Shown here: positions 24,481-36,200 of the stretch, in pieces
Layout of the letters: each line of letters begins with the position of its first letter
Numbering within the stretch: the stretch's first letter is position 1
From: Centrapalus pauciflorus
Lineage: Eukaryota > Streptophyta > Magnoliopsida > Asterales > Asteraceae
Assembly: GCA_020465985.1 (NCBI GenBank)
Contig: JAANYP010002326.1
Coordinates: forward strand, 484,001 to 548,000
DNA length: 64,000 nt
Direction of reading: 5' to 3'
Program-made: the position numbers and the translations under genes
The notes under the pieces: generated by a model
What the model was told of the DNA's origin: nothing
Databases searched by the model: none
What the model saw: only the letters and a program-made list of their open reading frames with translations

Positions 24481-27140
24481 AGGGAACAAAGCAGAACTCA
24501 CCTCCAGATGTATCAGCCTACTCCTATAGAAAAAGATCAATTTCAAGATATTACAAGCAAAAACACTGCAATGAAATAAGTCAAAAAGAAGAACAATAAA
24601 AATAATTCCCATGTGATCTTTAGTTCATTGATGGTTCTAGAAAAAGATTCATTCTGTGAAATCGGAATTAAATTTATATACCACATGTACATGCTTCATG
24701 TGTTATATATAAGTTATGAACTCCCAAGCTTTGTATATGCTCTCTATGACAATACATCTTGTTTGCTTGATATAAATGATCAAAAAGCATACAAACGTAT
24801 CAGGATCACCAGTTAAGCTAGTTTTCTTCTTATCTTTATTAAAAGACACAACTTGTTTAGTGTTCGTCTCCAATTCATCACAAATCCTTTTCAATTTCTA
24901 TCCCATGTAATGAAACTTACCATGGTTAGCAAAAGATACCGTCTATAAGAAAAAAGTAGCCAAACCATGATTCTGAATACCATCTGTATTTCTCTTCATA
25001 ATCATTCCCAAAAAATAAGGGTGTGTTTGGTGCAATGGAATGGAAAGGAAAGAAAATGGGGAGGTTTGTATTGATTTTTCTAAACATGAGAATGAAATTA
25101 CATTACAAAAGAATTGATTTTCATTCCCTCTTCCGATTTGTAGGCTTTATTTAATTCTCCACATCTTGGTAGAAAATTAAGAATACACTATCAATTTGGA
25201 AGAAAATTGGAATCAATTCTTTTGTTAGTGTATCATGGCTAAAAACACTATGTAAATTTCTTCATTTCCATTCCACCGAACCAAACGCACCCTAAGGTAC
25301 AGTTGACTTTTGGATGTCAAGTAATAAAGGAGGAGGCTTGACAGTGGGCTTATCTATACTCTAGCACAAGAACTAAGTCAATCAACGAAATCTGGAAATA
25401 GATGGTTAGTGCTAGGTGTTATATCTTGACTTTTATATATACGGGTCCTCACTTACCACACTTTAGCTTCCATTTTTTTACCTCCCACCAATGTGCAAAA
25501 CTTCCAAGTTCCAAATGAAGGTTAATGACAAAGGCTCTAAGTATAACAATAACATGTAATACAACAATAAAAATATAATAAAACTGGAGTTTCATTTGCA
25601 GCAGCATTTACATCAACTTCTCATTCTAAAAACACTTTTTGTTAAGAATAGTATGCATACTCAGGCAAATCAAATCAGTTTTCCATAGGGCCTTTTGGCC
25701 AAACCATAGATAATTTAATGTGCTCAGTGTTGAGAGTGTGCAGGGATGGGATTAGAAAATGGCGTGATGTAGGTTGATGGTTCATTCTTCATTTAAATCA
25801 ATTTGCAATTCACACCATGTTCAATTGAAACAAACATGTATAAAGGACATGCGCATGAAGCAATTAGGTACTCTACATGCGAATTGCACACACAGTTGAT
25901 CGATTAAAAAACTAAAAATCAATGAAGATGCTGGATTAAGGCACAAAATCCACACATAGAGCGCATAGAGACTGATAATTAAATAGAATCATTTCGTTAT
26001 TAGGGCACAAAATCAAGGTATGGAAGGGTTTGTTAACTAGAGAGAGAAGAAGTTCTTACACATACCTGATGAGTGATGTGAGGGCTTCAACCGTAGATGG
26101 ATCCTTTGTAAAAAACAACGAGATACGTTTAAATGGGAGATTGGTTCTCATGTCCCTATTTAAGAATATTATATCCTTTCCTATTTTAAAAACTGGTAGG
26201 GAGTCTAGGGACCTTAACCATGATACCTATGTTACCTAAAAGGCTTGTTGACTTTAATGTAAAAATGGATGAACTAGGCATCCAATCAATTAAGAATTGA
26301 AAAAAAATGAACACAATTAGAATTTCAGAATCACTGCTTTTGAATATCAAGAGACAAAGTGTGTAGACAATCATGAACCTGGAATTCTTATGCAGTTATA
26401 CCCTTACTAAACTAAGATTCATCAAAGCATCAACAAATAAGATAAAACTAGTTTCTTTGAAAATATACTTACAAGGCAAAACCAAATTATGCTTCAAAGT
26501 TTTTCTAACCATACAATCAATCAATTAAGAGAAAACCTAAAAACGGATGAACTATACATCCAATCAATTACAGATAGAAAAAACTGAACACATTAAAATT
26601 ATACTCAAATTGACAGGTTCTTAGTCAGAAACACAATCATACTCGAAATCAATTTAGCAATCCTACAATGAATTTATCAACCACAAAATCAGCAAATTTA
26701 CAACAACTAACAATCATCAATTAACAAATAGCATCATAACAAAGGATTATTAAGACAAAAAAAAAAAATCAAAATCAAGTTATTAAGCAAAACCCTAGTT
26801 TATTCATGACTTGGTCAAATCGTTATATTTTGAAATTTTTTTAACAAATAACACTTACTAGCAACTATATTGTAAGTAAAGTTGTAAATTCTCTTTGGAA
26901 ATAAGAATTAGAGAGTTAGGGTTTTGACTAATTGTACCGAATGCGGAATGCTGATTCGACAGAGTGAGAGTGAGAGTTCGAGGGCAAGGAGCCTGGAGCA
27001 ACCGAGCAAGCCGTGAAGAGAGAGAGAGAGAGTGTGTGTGTGTGTGTGTGTTCAGTGTTCACAGAGCGACAAAGCCAGAGACAGACAGCGAGAGCCAAGA
27101 GGGTCTCAGGCTCTCAGTAGACGCCACAGCATTGAATCGG
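24481..27140. other. HISN2 upstream region and probable 5'-UTR intron
   Basis: No coding sequence. On the minus strand, a candidate 5'-UTR donor is CATCAG|GTATGT near 26066, pairing with the acceptor near 24524. That would make a 1.5-kb leader intron containing the Tourist MITE at 25019. An alternative promoter lies at 26880-26960, where the minus strand has AAACCCTAA, a telo-box common in plant housekeeping leaders. A GA/GT-rich patch (27010-27060) follows. RNA evidence is needed to choose. Confidence 0.4.
25019..25292. mobile_element. Tourist-type MITE
   Basis: 274 bp with ends GGGTGTGTTTGGTGCAATGG and CCGAACCAAACGCACCC (inverted, one to two mismatches in the first 12), flanked by TAA on both sides (25016-25018 and 25293-25295). 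The inside is rich in GGAATGGAAA motifs in both orientations. It lies upstream of HISN2, probably in its leader intron. Confidence 0.8.
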
Positions 27141-29117
27141 GAGTAAATTACATCTTTCGTCCTTGTGGTTCTAAAAATAGTACAACAGAATTCGGACGAT
27201 GAGGCAAAGTTTAAAAAAAAAAATTTCATCAAACTTTACAAAAAAAAAAAAAAAAAAAAAAAAAAAACTTGTTTACCTGACAACAATTTCATAAATTTTC
27301 ATTTCACTTTTTAAAATACCATTTTTCATATTTTTATTCTTACTGTTCTATTACCTACCCTATAATTCTTTATAATAATCTTTTTCTCCTATTCTATCAT
27401 CTATCTTATTTTTCTTATTTTATAATCTTCCATCTTATTTTTCTTAAAACAAAAACTTCATCGTCTAAACAAGTTTTCACTTTTCATTCTAAAAACTATA
27501 ACTTGAAAACTGAAATTGAAAAATGATTAGTTTTCGTTAACTAAACGCAACCTAAGTTTTCCCAAATCCACGGATCCAAAAAAATTTAAAATTGAAAATT
27601 TTAATAAGAAATCTCTTCTGATCTGAAACCCTCACCAATCATAGATTAAAAATTACGTGTTGATGAACACAAACTTGCAATGGCATATACACAACTTCAG
27701 ATAGGGTAATTACATGTGAAACAATCACTTGTATATTGATGAATAGTCATAATAAACAATGCCAGTTGAAGTCTTACGATATGAAGTAGTATCGGACAGC
27801 CAACGTCGGAGTAGTTAGCGGCGAGGAACGGCGTTTTCCGATGTCCTGTGGGAGGTTTTCGGTAGCGGCAGCAGTCGTCTTCTTCTTGGTTGCGTTTTAT
27901 GTGCTATGATATTGAATGAGGTTATACATGGAACAAATTTTAGCGTATTTGCTCGAAAGTCCTTTTGGTTTTATATATTGATCTCTTTAAGTAGTTCATA
28001 TTTACAAGTATGCCCATAAAAGTTCATATTTACAAGTTGGGTTAAGGTCATTTTTTACCATTCAATTTTCATATTTGTCTCATTTAACCATTAAATCATA
28101 TTTTGTACATATTTAGCCATTAAACATTTGTTTAATGTTTAATTTTGGGAAAATGATTAAAAATAATGGCTAAATGTGTACAAAGTATGATAGTTTAATG
28201 GTCAAATGTGTACAATTTTGATAGTTTAGTGGTAAAATGTGTACAAAATATGATAGTTTAGTGGTTAAATGTATATGATTTCAGTACTTAAGTATGAACA
28301 AAATGTAATAGTTTAGTGCTCCAATACATTTGACCACCAAAGTATCACATTTTGTACAAATTTGACCATTAAACTATTATAAATTGTACACATTTGATCA
28401 TTAAACTATCATATTTTATACACATTTAACCATTATTTTTAATTATTTACTCAAAACAGAACATTAAACAAAAGTTTAATGACTAAATATGTATAAAAAT
28501 AGTTTAATGGTTAAATGAGACAAATATAAAAGTTGAATGATCAAACCCAACTTGTAAGTATCAACTTTTATGGGCATACTTGTAAATATGAACTACTTGA
28601 AGAGATCAATATATAAAACCAAAAGGACTTTCGAGCAAATACGCTAAATTTTGTTCCACGTATTGTTTTTAGCCTCATTCAATATCATAGCACATAAAAC
28701 GCAACCAAGAAGACGACGACTGCTGCTGCTACCGCTACCGAAAACCTCCCACAAGACACCGGAAAACGCCGTTCCTCGCCGCTAACTACTCCGACGTTGG
28801 CTGTCCGATACTACTTCATCTCGTAAGACTTGAACTGACGTTGTTTATTTTGACTATTCATCAATATACAAGTGATTGTTTCACATGTAATTACCCTATC
28901 TGAAGTTGTGTATATGCCATCGCAAGTTTGTGTTCATCAACACGTAATTTTTAAATCTATGATTGGTGAGGGTTTCAGATCAGAAGAGATTTCTTAGTAA
29001 AATTTGCAATTTTAAATTCTTTGGATCCGTGGATTTGGGAAAGCTTACTTTGCCCTCTTTCTAAGAAATTAGATATTAGTTGCTCATTGTGCGAATTCTG
29101 TTGTACTATTTTTAGAG
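27141..29117. repeat. 2-kb palindrome between HISN2 and PTEN2
   Basis: Arms of about 0.8 kb (left 27168-28280, including an insertion; right 28320-29117) are inverted copies at roughly 90-95% by eye, around an axis near 28300. Each arm holds a GC-rich stretch (left 27780-27900, right 28690-28815) containing CGTTCCTCGCCGCTAACTAC or its complement. The centre consists of degenerate 35-bp repeats (GTTTAATGGTCAAATGTGTAC). The left outer end, GAGTAAATTACATC then GTCCTTGTGGTT, resembles the MULE termini at 5514 and 8104, but the right arm stops about 27 bp short. No clear TSD. Confidence 0.75.
27205..27553. mobile_element. MITE insertion in the left palindrome arm
   Basis: This block is absent from the right palindrome arm and matches the MITE at 43698-44067 (shared ACAACAATTTCATAAATTTTC, CTATTACCTACCCTATA and GTCTAAACAAGTTTTCA-like blocks). 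The right end AACTAAACGCAACCTA is the same terminus. The left end is replaced by A-rich sequence including about 29 A residues (27238-27266). Confidence 0.6.
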
Positions 29118-29875
29118 TGTCTAGTTAATTTTATGACAACCTAGCGACTAGGGCTTTAGGAGTTTAGGGGTTTTATTTGAGTTTCAAGTTCAAGGATTGT
29201 GCATCTACAATTACACACATGTCCATCTGTTCATTCACGTTCAAATAATATAGAAGTTATGTTTATACTCTAATTGAACAATCATTGTTATATGCTATCA
29301 GAAGTAATCTGAAGGAATTTTATGGCTGGACTCTGAATTGGTGAGGTGAGGGAGTGAGATAATGTCGATGTATAAAATGAGGCTGAGCTTAAGACTCAAG
29401 TTGTTGGAAAATTGAAGAGGTGATTGAATGGCACACGTGCACAGCAACTTATAGACACATGGGGGGGGGGGGGGGTGTGTGGCAATCACATCTAATGTTC
29501 AAGCTGGTTAGTGATTAGTGATATGAATCGTAACTTTTGGTGATTTTTTTCCTTGCTTCTCTTTATGGCACATGTTTCTAGAAAAATATAAACGTAAAAG
29601 AGATGGGTTACCATACAAACTAGAAACTATTGAATACGTATATATGATGAAACCTATACGTGTTCAAGGGAACATTTTGACAGTTTTGCTAGGAAACATT
29701 TTTACTTTTTAGTCACTTCTAGCAGCAGCGTCTCTTTTGATAACGCACTGCAGTTTAAGTGTACATTGTCTAGAAAGAGTGATTGGGGTATGTAGGTTGA
29801 TGCTTCCGGAATTATCAGTGAACTTTTTAGGATGCGAAGTGAGTTATGTGGGCATGTGGCTATGTGCATTTGATT
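29118..29875. other. Intergenic DNA with a G15 run
   Basis: No gene seen. Fifteen consecutive G residues (29461-29475) followed by TGTGTG may be unstable. A CTCTGCTTT-type promoter motif is not evident. Confidence 0.4.
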
Positions 29876-30112
29876 AAGTGTATGCAGGTTGTTTTTCTGC
29901 ATTTAACATACATGACAATCTACATTGACTTATAGAAAGATAATATTTATACTCAAGTGTATGCAGGTTGTTTTTCTGCATTTAACATACATGACAATCG
30001 ACATTGACTTATAGAAAGATAATATTTATACTTAAGTGTATGCAGGTTGTTTTTCTGCAGTTAACATACATGACAATCGACATTGACTTATAGAAAGATA
30101 ATATTTATACTT
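29876..30112. repeat. Three tandem copies of a 79-bp unit
   Basis: Copies start at 29876, 29955 and 30034, each with AAGTGTATGCAGGTTGTTTT. They differ by only one to three bases, for example CAATCTACATT versus CAATCGACATT. Non-coding. Confidence 0.9.
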
Positions 30113-30877
30113 AAAGCAAGCAGGCAGGGATTTGAATAAATTGTCGATCTGAAGATATCAACCTAAGTCTAAGTATCTTACCCAACAAATTAGCATGCAG
30201 AACAAACGTATTAACTAGGGGATGACACTGGACGAGTGACCCTCTATTTATTATGCAAAAAGTTATTTTTTACAGGGCTGGTGATTTTTCCTAAAACCAT
30301 CTATGCATCCTTAGGACGAAGGATGAGAACAAAAACACACATTTTGTAGAAAGAGGAACTTGAAATGGTAGATAGAATTTCTTGGAAGTACTATTTCTTG
30401 TAGGATACTTAATATAGAAGTCTCCACCTCCTCAATAGAATTTTTTTTTGGATTCAAAGAACCTTCTAGGTTGTTACTTTTCCTTTCAGAAATTTTAGAT
30501 TAGTGTCCTTGCATCAAAAGACACACCATGAACCATGGGCTCCCAAATATCTATGGAGCTTAGGTGTCAACCTAATGCATACTGTATGGATGACATAAAT
30601 TCACCTAGGCCTGCCAACCTATTGAGAAAATGATAATTGCGTATCGATACATGATCACACATGTAGGGCTAAACTCACAACGAAATGTAAAATACGAACT
30701 AAGATTAAAAAAAAAAACCGAGTATATGTATGTGGTGTTGAAATTAATCACACAACACGCACACAATCACAATAAAGACACAAAAGATTTACATGGTTCG
30801 GTCTAAACTGGCCTACGTCCACAGGGCGACTAAGGTACTTTATTATTTAGTGACAATGATAACAAGTACAAGGCGTC
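30113..30877. other. Intergenic DNA with a retroelement-like remnant
   Basis: Nothing coding. At 30780-30845, the motifs GATTTACATGGTTCGGTCT and CCTACGTCCACAGGGCGA resemble sequence widespread in plant LTR-type repeats. Related TGTGGTTCGGTACAAGAC sequence resumes at 32402, on the far side of the TA-element cluster, so the cluster may have landed in a decayed retroelement. Confidence 0.35.
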
Positions 30878-30905
30878 ATATATATATATATATATATATA
30901 TATAT

Positions 30906-31168
30906 GGGTGAGTTCAATGGAAAACCACTATGCACCTGAAAACTATGGAAACCTACGCAAACCGTCCGATTTGGTGCATTTCATGAAAAATGTGGTGGCA
31001 TGATCGTAAATAAGGTGATGCATCACGCGAGATTTTGATGCATCACGCGGAAAATTTGATGCATCGCGCGGGATTTTGATGCATCATGCGGGGAATTTGA
31101 TGCATTTGTGGTGGTGCAGTGTGGTTTTCACAAGTTTTCACGTGCATGGTGGTTTTCCATTGAACCTC
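30906..31168 (+). mobile_element. TA-microsatellite-associated element d
   Basis: The left end GGGTGAGTTCAATGGAAAAC and the right end GGTTTTCCATTGAACCTCCC are inverted. The inside has four to five spaced copies of GATGCATCACGCGG. A TA tract (30878-30905) lies outside the left end and (CT)n then (TA)n outside the right. Same family as e (31309, inverted) and k (55534). The reverse-strand ORFs spanning it are artefacts of repeats. Confidence 0.75.
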
Positions 31169-31603
<435 letters not shown>

Positions 31604-31607
<4 letters not shown>

Positions 31608-32289
31608 GATCAATGGGGTACCATGTTAGACTGGTGTACCGGGGAACCATTTATAGCCAATCATTTATCATTAAAATCATTAAATAAAATATAAATTTTG
31701 CTTAAAATTCTTTCCCACGTTAATTAGTGTTGGGGGTAAAATTGGTACTGAAATATCCCATGAAAATCTCCATTTCAGTTAGTATCATTCCTTACTCCCA
31801 TACTTAACATGTGCAACGATGACAAACCATAAATCTTGGTTTATCACCAAATTGGAACCCATCGACTACACACACCATAAACCACGATTATATCGTCAAT
31901 ATTAGTTTATCACCAAAAGGGTTAACAACGACAAAAAATACAATAAACCCCGATTGCACATGTTCAATAACGTGTATATGAATTTGAACCTTCACGAACG
32001 GTTTGATGAAAAGAATAAATACCTTTATTTGACACCTCCGGTTGAACATGTTCACTAAAATCCATTGTCGAATCCGATTGAACATGTTCACTGAAACCCA
32101 TTTTGAAATTTATTAAAGATATTGTTATGGAAGTAAATCCCTATAATTAAGGGATTTATTAATTCATTAGTTGTCATCTATTAATTAAGATAAACCTGAT
32201 TGACTATATTACCCTTTTTTACTTATAACCAAACATGGGTGGATTCCGGTTCTCCAGTCTAACATGGTACCCCGTTGATACTGACCCTA
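31604..32289. mobile_element. TA-microsatellite-associated element f
   Basis: The left end TCAAGATCAATGGGGTACCA then TGTTAGACTGG pairs with the right end CCAGTCTAACATGGTACCCC then GTTGATACTGA. This gives about 27 bp of near-perfect inverted repeat. Left flank is (TA)n. The right flank is (CG)n(CA)n (32290-32316) and not TA. Interior is AT-rich with no coding content. Confidence 0.65.
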
Positions 32290-32316
32290 CGCGCGCGCGC
32301 GCGCACACACACACAC
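32290..32316. repeat. (CG)n(CA)n microsatellite
   Basis: Alternating purine-pyrimidine run of about 14 bases CG then 12 bases CA, at the place where a TA tract would be expected outside element f. Confidence 0.85.
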
Positions 32317-33258
32317 GATTAGGCTATTCTCCTATCTAATGAGCAATGTGGGACAAGAAAATAAACTAAGTCCTAATGTGGGACGAAACCTAAATCTCAA
32401 CATGTGGTTCGGTACAAGACTTACAAGGATAATCTATTCTATGGCCGCTCTAGTAAGTCTCTTTTGTTGATTTCATATTATGGCTTATTTACATGGGACT
32501 TTGGGAGAATATTTATGATATATGGGCTGATAATCTAAGGACCTGGGCCTAAATTAAATTAGGTGGGGTCTCCCACCATGGCACTCATGCGGCCTCTTAC
32601 ACTGTAGCTGGCTTGCTGTGGCTTGACCATCCAGTGACATTCAGACTCCACAGCTTATAAGCATGTGGCAATATGCTGCCTTGAAGAAACGATGATGAAT
32701 GTTCTAACATCAAGTTTACGCTTACTCCTCTCCCTATCACATATTTAAGTTGCAAGCACACAATTCCATAGAAGCTACATGAGAGATCTCAGTCTCATAG
32801 TTGCACACATGGGTTCATTTAGAATTTGTAGGCTGTTTGTATAGAGTATTTGCATGAACGGCACTATGGATCAGGTATCAACCTTGTCCTCAGACTACAG
32901 TACATGTAGAGATAGCCTATTAACTTCCTAAACCAAGAAATTCTTTGAGAAACATTTATTTAATTGTCATTGACCATCATCATAACCTTGTAAACACACC
33001 AACCATGTTTAATCTCTTGAATATTTATTGCTGATAAATTAAGGGAAACTTATATCTTCATCTATAATCATTAGATCATTTCAATGTGCATACTTTGGTT
33101 GTTGTAGGTATTAGTGCTTAGTGGCCAATTCCCAACTCTTATGCACTTTGTTTTGTTGTTATCGTAGAGTTTTGAAACCAAGAGAGCGACAGTGAAATGT
33201 TACATGCGTAGTTGATTGTGTATGTTCTTCATTGCGTTAAAGAGATTTGAGACACAAA
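32317..33258 (+). promoter_or_regulatory. PTEN2 upstream region
   Basis: Contains the probable promoter or leader intron of PTEN2. A possible 5'-UTR acceptor is TTGTTATCGTAG just before 33167, leaving about 90 nt of leader to the ATG at 33259. The transcription start and any upstream donor cannot be placed from sequence alone. A candidate donor, CATCTC|GTAAGA, lies in the palindrome near 28823. Confidence 0.35.
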
Positions 33259-36200
33259 ATGGATTCGGAATCTGCTAAGACATCACCTCCTGCGAAAGAC
33301 TCGGATCTAAAAGCCGCTGCTGCTGTGGATACTGGAAATAATTCCGCACAAGATTCACCGTCAAAGCTGTCTGCGTCTGGCATAACCACATGGGCTAAAA
33401 GTCTGAAACTTCCCCAACCTCTAGGCGGCACACAAGATGAATCTTCATCTGAAAATAGTGGGAGGTCATCCTTTGCTCGTTTGACTAGTGGACTTGGGTT
33501 GAGGTTGTCTCCAAAGACTCCTCAACAAGATGATAGCCCTGATGGGACTCCAACAACGCCACAAGCTGGTTTTATTGGAACACTCACTAAAGGTTTTGTA
33601 GACACTTCTAAAAATGCAGTGAAGGCTGTCCAGGTCAAGGCTCGTCATGTTGTATCACAAAACAAACGGAGATATCAGGTATCTAGTTATTTCTCGTTTC
33701 AATGATTCGTCTTGCTATATAGGCTTGTAACATTAATTGGCACCATTCAGAAAGTCTTAAATCTATGTATGTTCCACATTTTTTTTTTGTTATATTGCAA
33801 AATTATAGGCTTTAGAATTTGATCATCAATTGTCAACCCTAATTATGTTACATACCTAGAATGTAAGGAGTCTATCTCAACACTTTGGATATATATTATT
33901 TCATTGACCTAAAGGGAGTTCATCCAATGTGTAAGTGTAGCTAGAGGAGGCTGTTCTTTTCAAATGCATTTTTTGTCCATCTTTTAGTTTTCTTGTATCA
34001 TATCATCTAAGAGTAGGCATGGGAATCTCCTAAGCTGAATATGAAGCTATGTTGCTCTTGGGGACACATCCATTTTATTACATTGGGAATAGAGCTTTAA
34101 CTTGTTGAGAACAAGGGTGTCTGAGATTTCACTTTTAACTAATATCATATGTAATCGTAATCCCAATCTGAATCAGTAAAAAAAGACTCGGCTACTTGCT
34201 AGTGTGGCTGTAGACAAAGGTCTTCCGTGGACCAAAGATTGTACCTTGTGTCTTGCCTCGTCTTTTTTTCATTTCATGTTTTACCTTGTGATCATTTTCA
34301 ATATTAGTGATGCTATTGAATGGTAGCATGGTCAATCTGTCATTGTATATTAGGAGAAGGTTTTAATTCTCTAAATAAGGCACTTCGTTTGGGAAAACAC
34401 TTAACTCTTTAAGGGACTACATTCAATTAATTTTGGTATAAAAATGCAGTTTTACTATGATTGTGACAACTCCAACTTCAGCTCTTTTGAAACTAAAAGG
34501 AGCAGCAAAAAGTTTTAAAGATTGACTTTTTGCTCTGTTGAATCAGGGCTCATTGCATAAAATAGGAACATACTATGAAAGTTAACAAGTAATTGTTTCC
34601 AATATTAGTAAAATGTTGCTATTATAGGTAAAAACAGAAGTATGTTGCTAACATTGGTAATGAAAAAATTGCTATCATCTGTAAAGAAATGGAAGTATAT
34701 TGTTAATATGGTTATCAAAAATGAAAATACGTTCTCCTGCTAATAGCTTTCATGGCATGTTTCTGTTTCGATAAAAAGTTGAAAGCATATTGCTATATTA
34801 TGCCATCAGTACTTCTAATTAATCAGATTAATATACATAATTCTTTAAAATGACCCGCTTGGAAATATTCTAATTAGAGGGAAAATACAACCCATGAAAC
34901 GCACTGAATCCTTCGACCCTCGTACTGGAACTGTCAGCATGAGCTCGTAAAAAACTTTCTAAGCGTTATACTGGTACAAGCCTGGTATTATAAATCCAAA
35001 TGAAAAAATGTTTATATTAAATTCATGAGATCTTGTTATTTTATGATTTCAGGAAGGAGGGTTTGATTTAGACATGACATACATCACTGAGAATATAATT
35101 GCTATGGGATTCCCTGCGGGTGATATGAGCTCTGGATTCTTTGGATATGTTGAGGTTAACACAGTGTTTGTGCTTCTGTCATTTGGCTTGATGAAGAATC
35201 ACCACCATAGTTGACGAAGACAGTTTGATTAAATTCTTCTTTAAAATTGCTGCAGGGATTTTATCGTAACCACATGGAGGAAGTTATCAGGTTCTTTGAA
35301 ACCTATCACAAGGTAAGACCACTTTTTGTATGTGTTTTTACATTTAATCTCCAATTGTGTAGTGTTTCATACTTGTTATAGTGTCACATTTGTATAATAC
35401 AGACGAACAAGTTCACATTGGTCTGATGATATTTGAATAAGGAAGATGTTTGTGAATTGTGATAGTTTTGCAAAGTTGTTATACAATATGGATGCACTTT
35501 CAAGAGTACTTGTTAAGTACAAATGACTAACAAATGCAAGGCCATGCAAAGTGCTTTGCCTTTAAGTTATTCCATACACTTAAGAACAAGTAACAATACT
35601 TGACTTGTATAAAGTTGAATCTGGGACAGACCAAATTGGAGAAGATTCAAAAAATACAAAATAATGGAACCAAAAACCAGAGTGATTTAAACCAGTGTGT
35701 GGCAATCAGGACTGTGAACCAATTAGAAACTTGGTGTTTATTAATTAAAAATTATAAACATAAAGCTATGTCACTTCAAGCTTGATTATTTTTTTCCAGA
35801 AATATCAGCTTGGTTCTGATTCCCGATCGAATCTATCTGTAAACCGGTTTATTAAAACTCTGGCACTGAGAACTGAACCAAATATAGGCGATTTTGGTCC
35901 AGTCCAGTCTGGTTTTGTTGGTTTAACTTTTTGCATACCCTTAGTAGCAAAGATAATTGCACCAGGTATCCTATATAGTTATATTTTATAACTGAAGTCT
36001 GAAAAGGCATTGTCACATTTCTGCTTTCACTAAAAACATGGTTATATAGCCTTGATAACTACCAAGTTCATCTCCTCAAAGGTATTATATATTTAAGCTT
36101 TTCTGCCCATTGAATTTCATGTGGACTAAGCCATTCCTGTTTACTGGTATGACAAAGTACAGTGCAATTAGGTGCTGCTGTGATATCTGCCTTTTGGGAT

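Noticed and set aside
29876..30112. CRISPR-like repeat array
   Set aside because: Units are contiguous 79-bp tandem copies without spacers, in a plant nuclear context.
35600..35991. Two forward frames inside PTEN2 intron 3
   Set aside because: No family resemblance, and the flanking exons join in frame without them.
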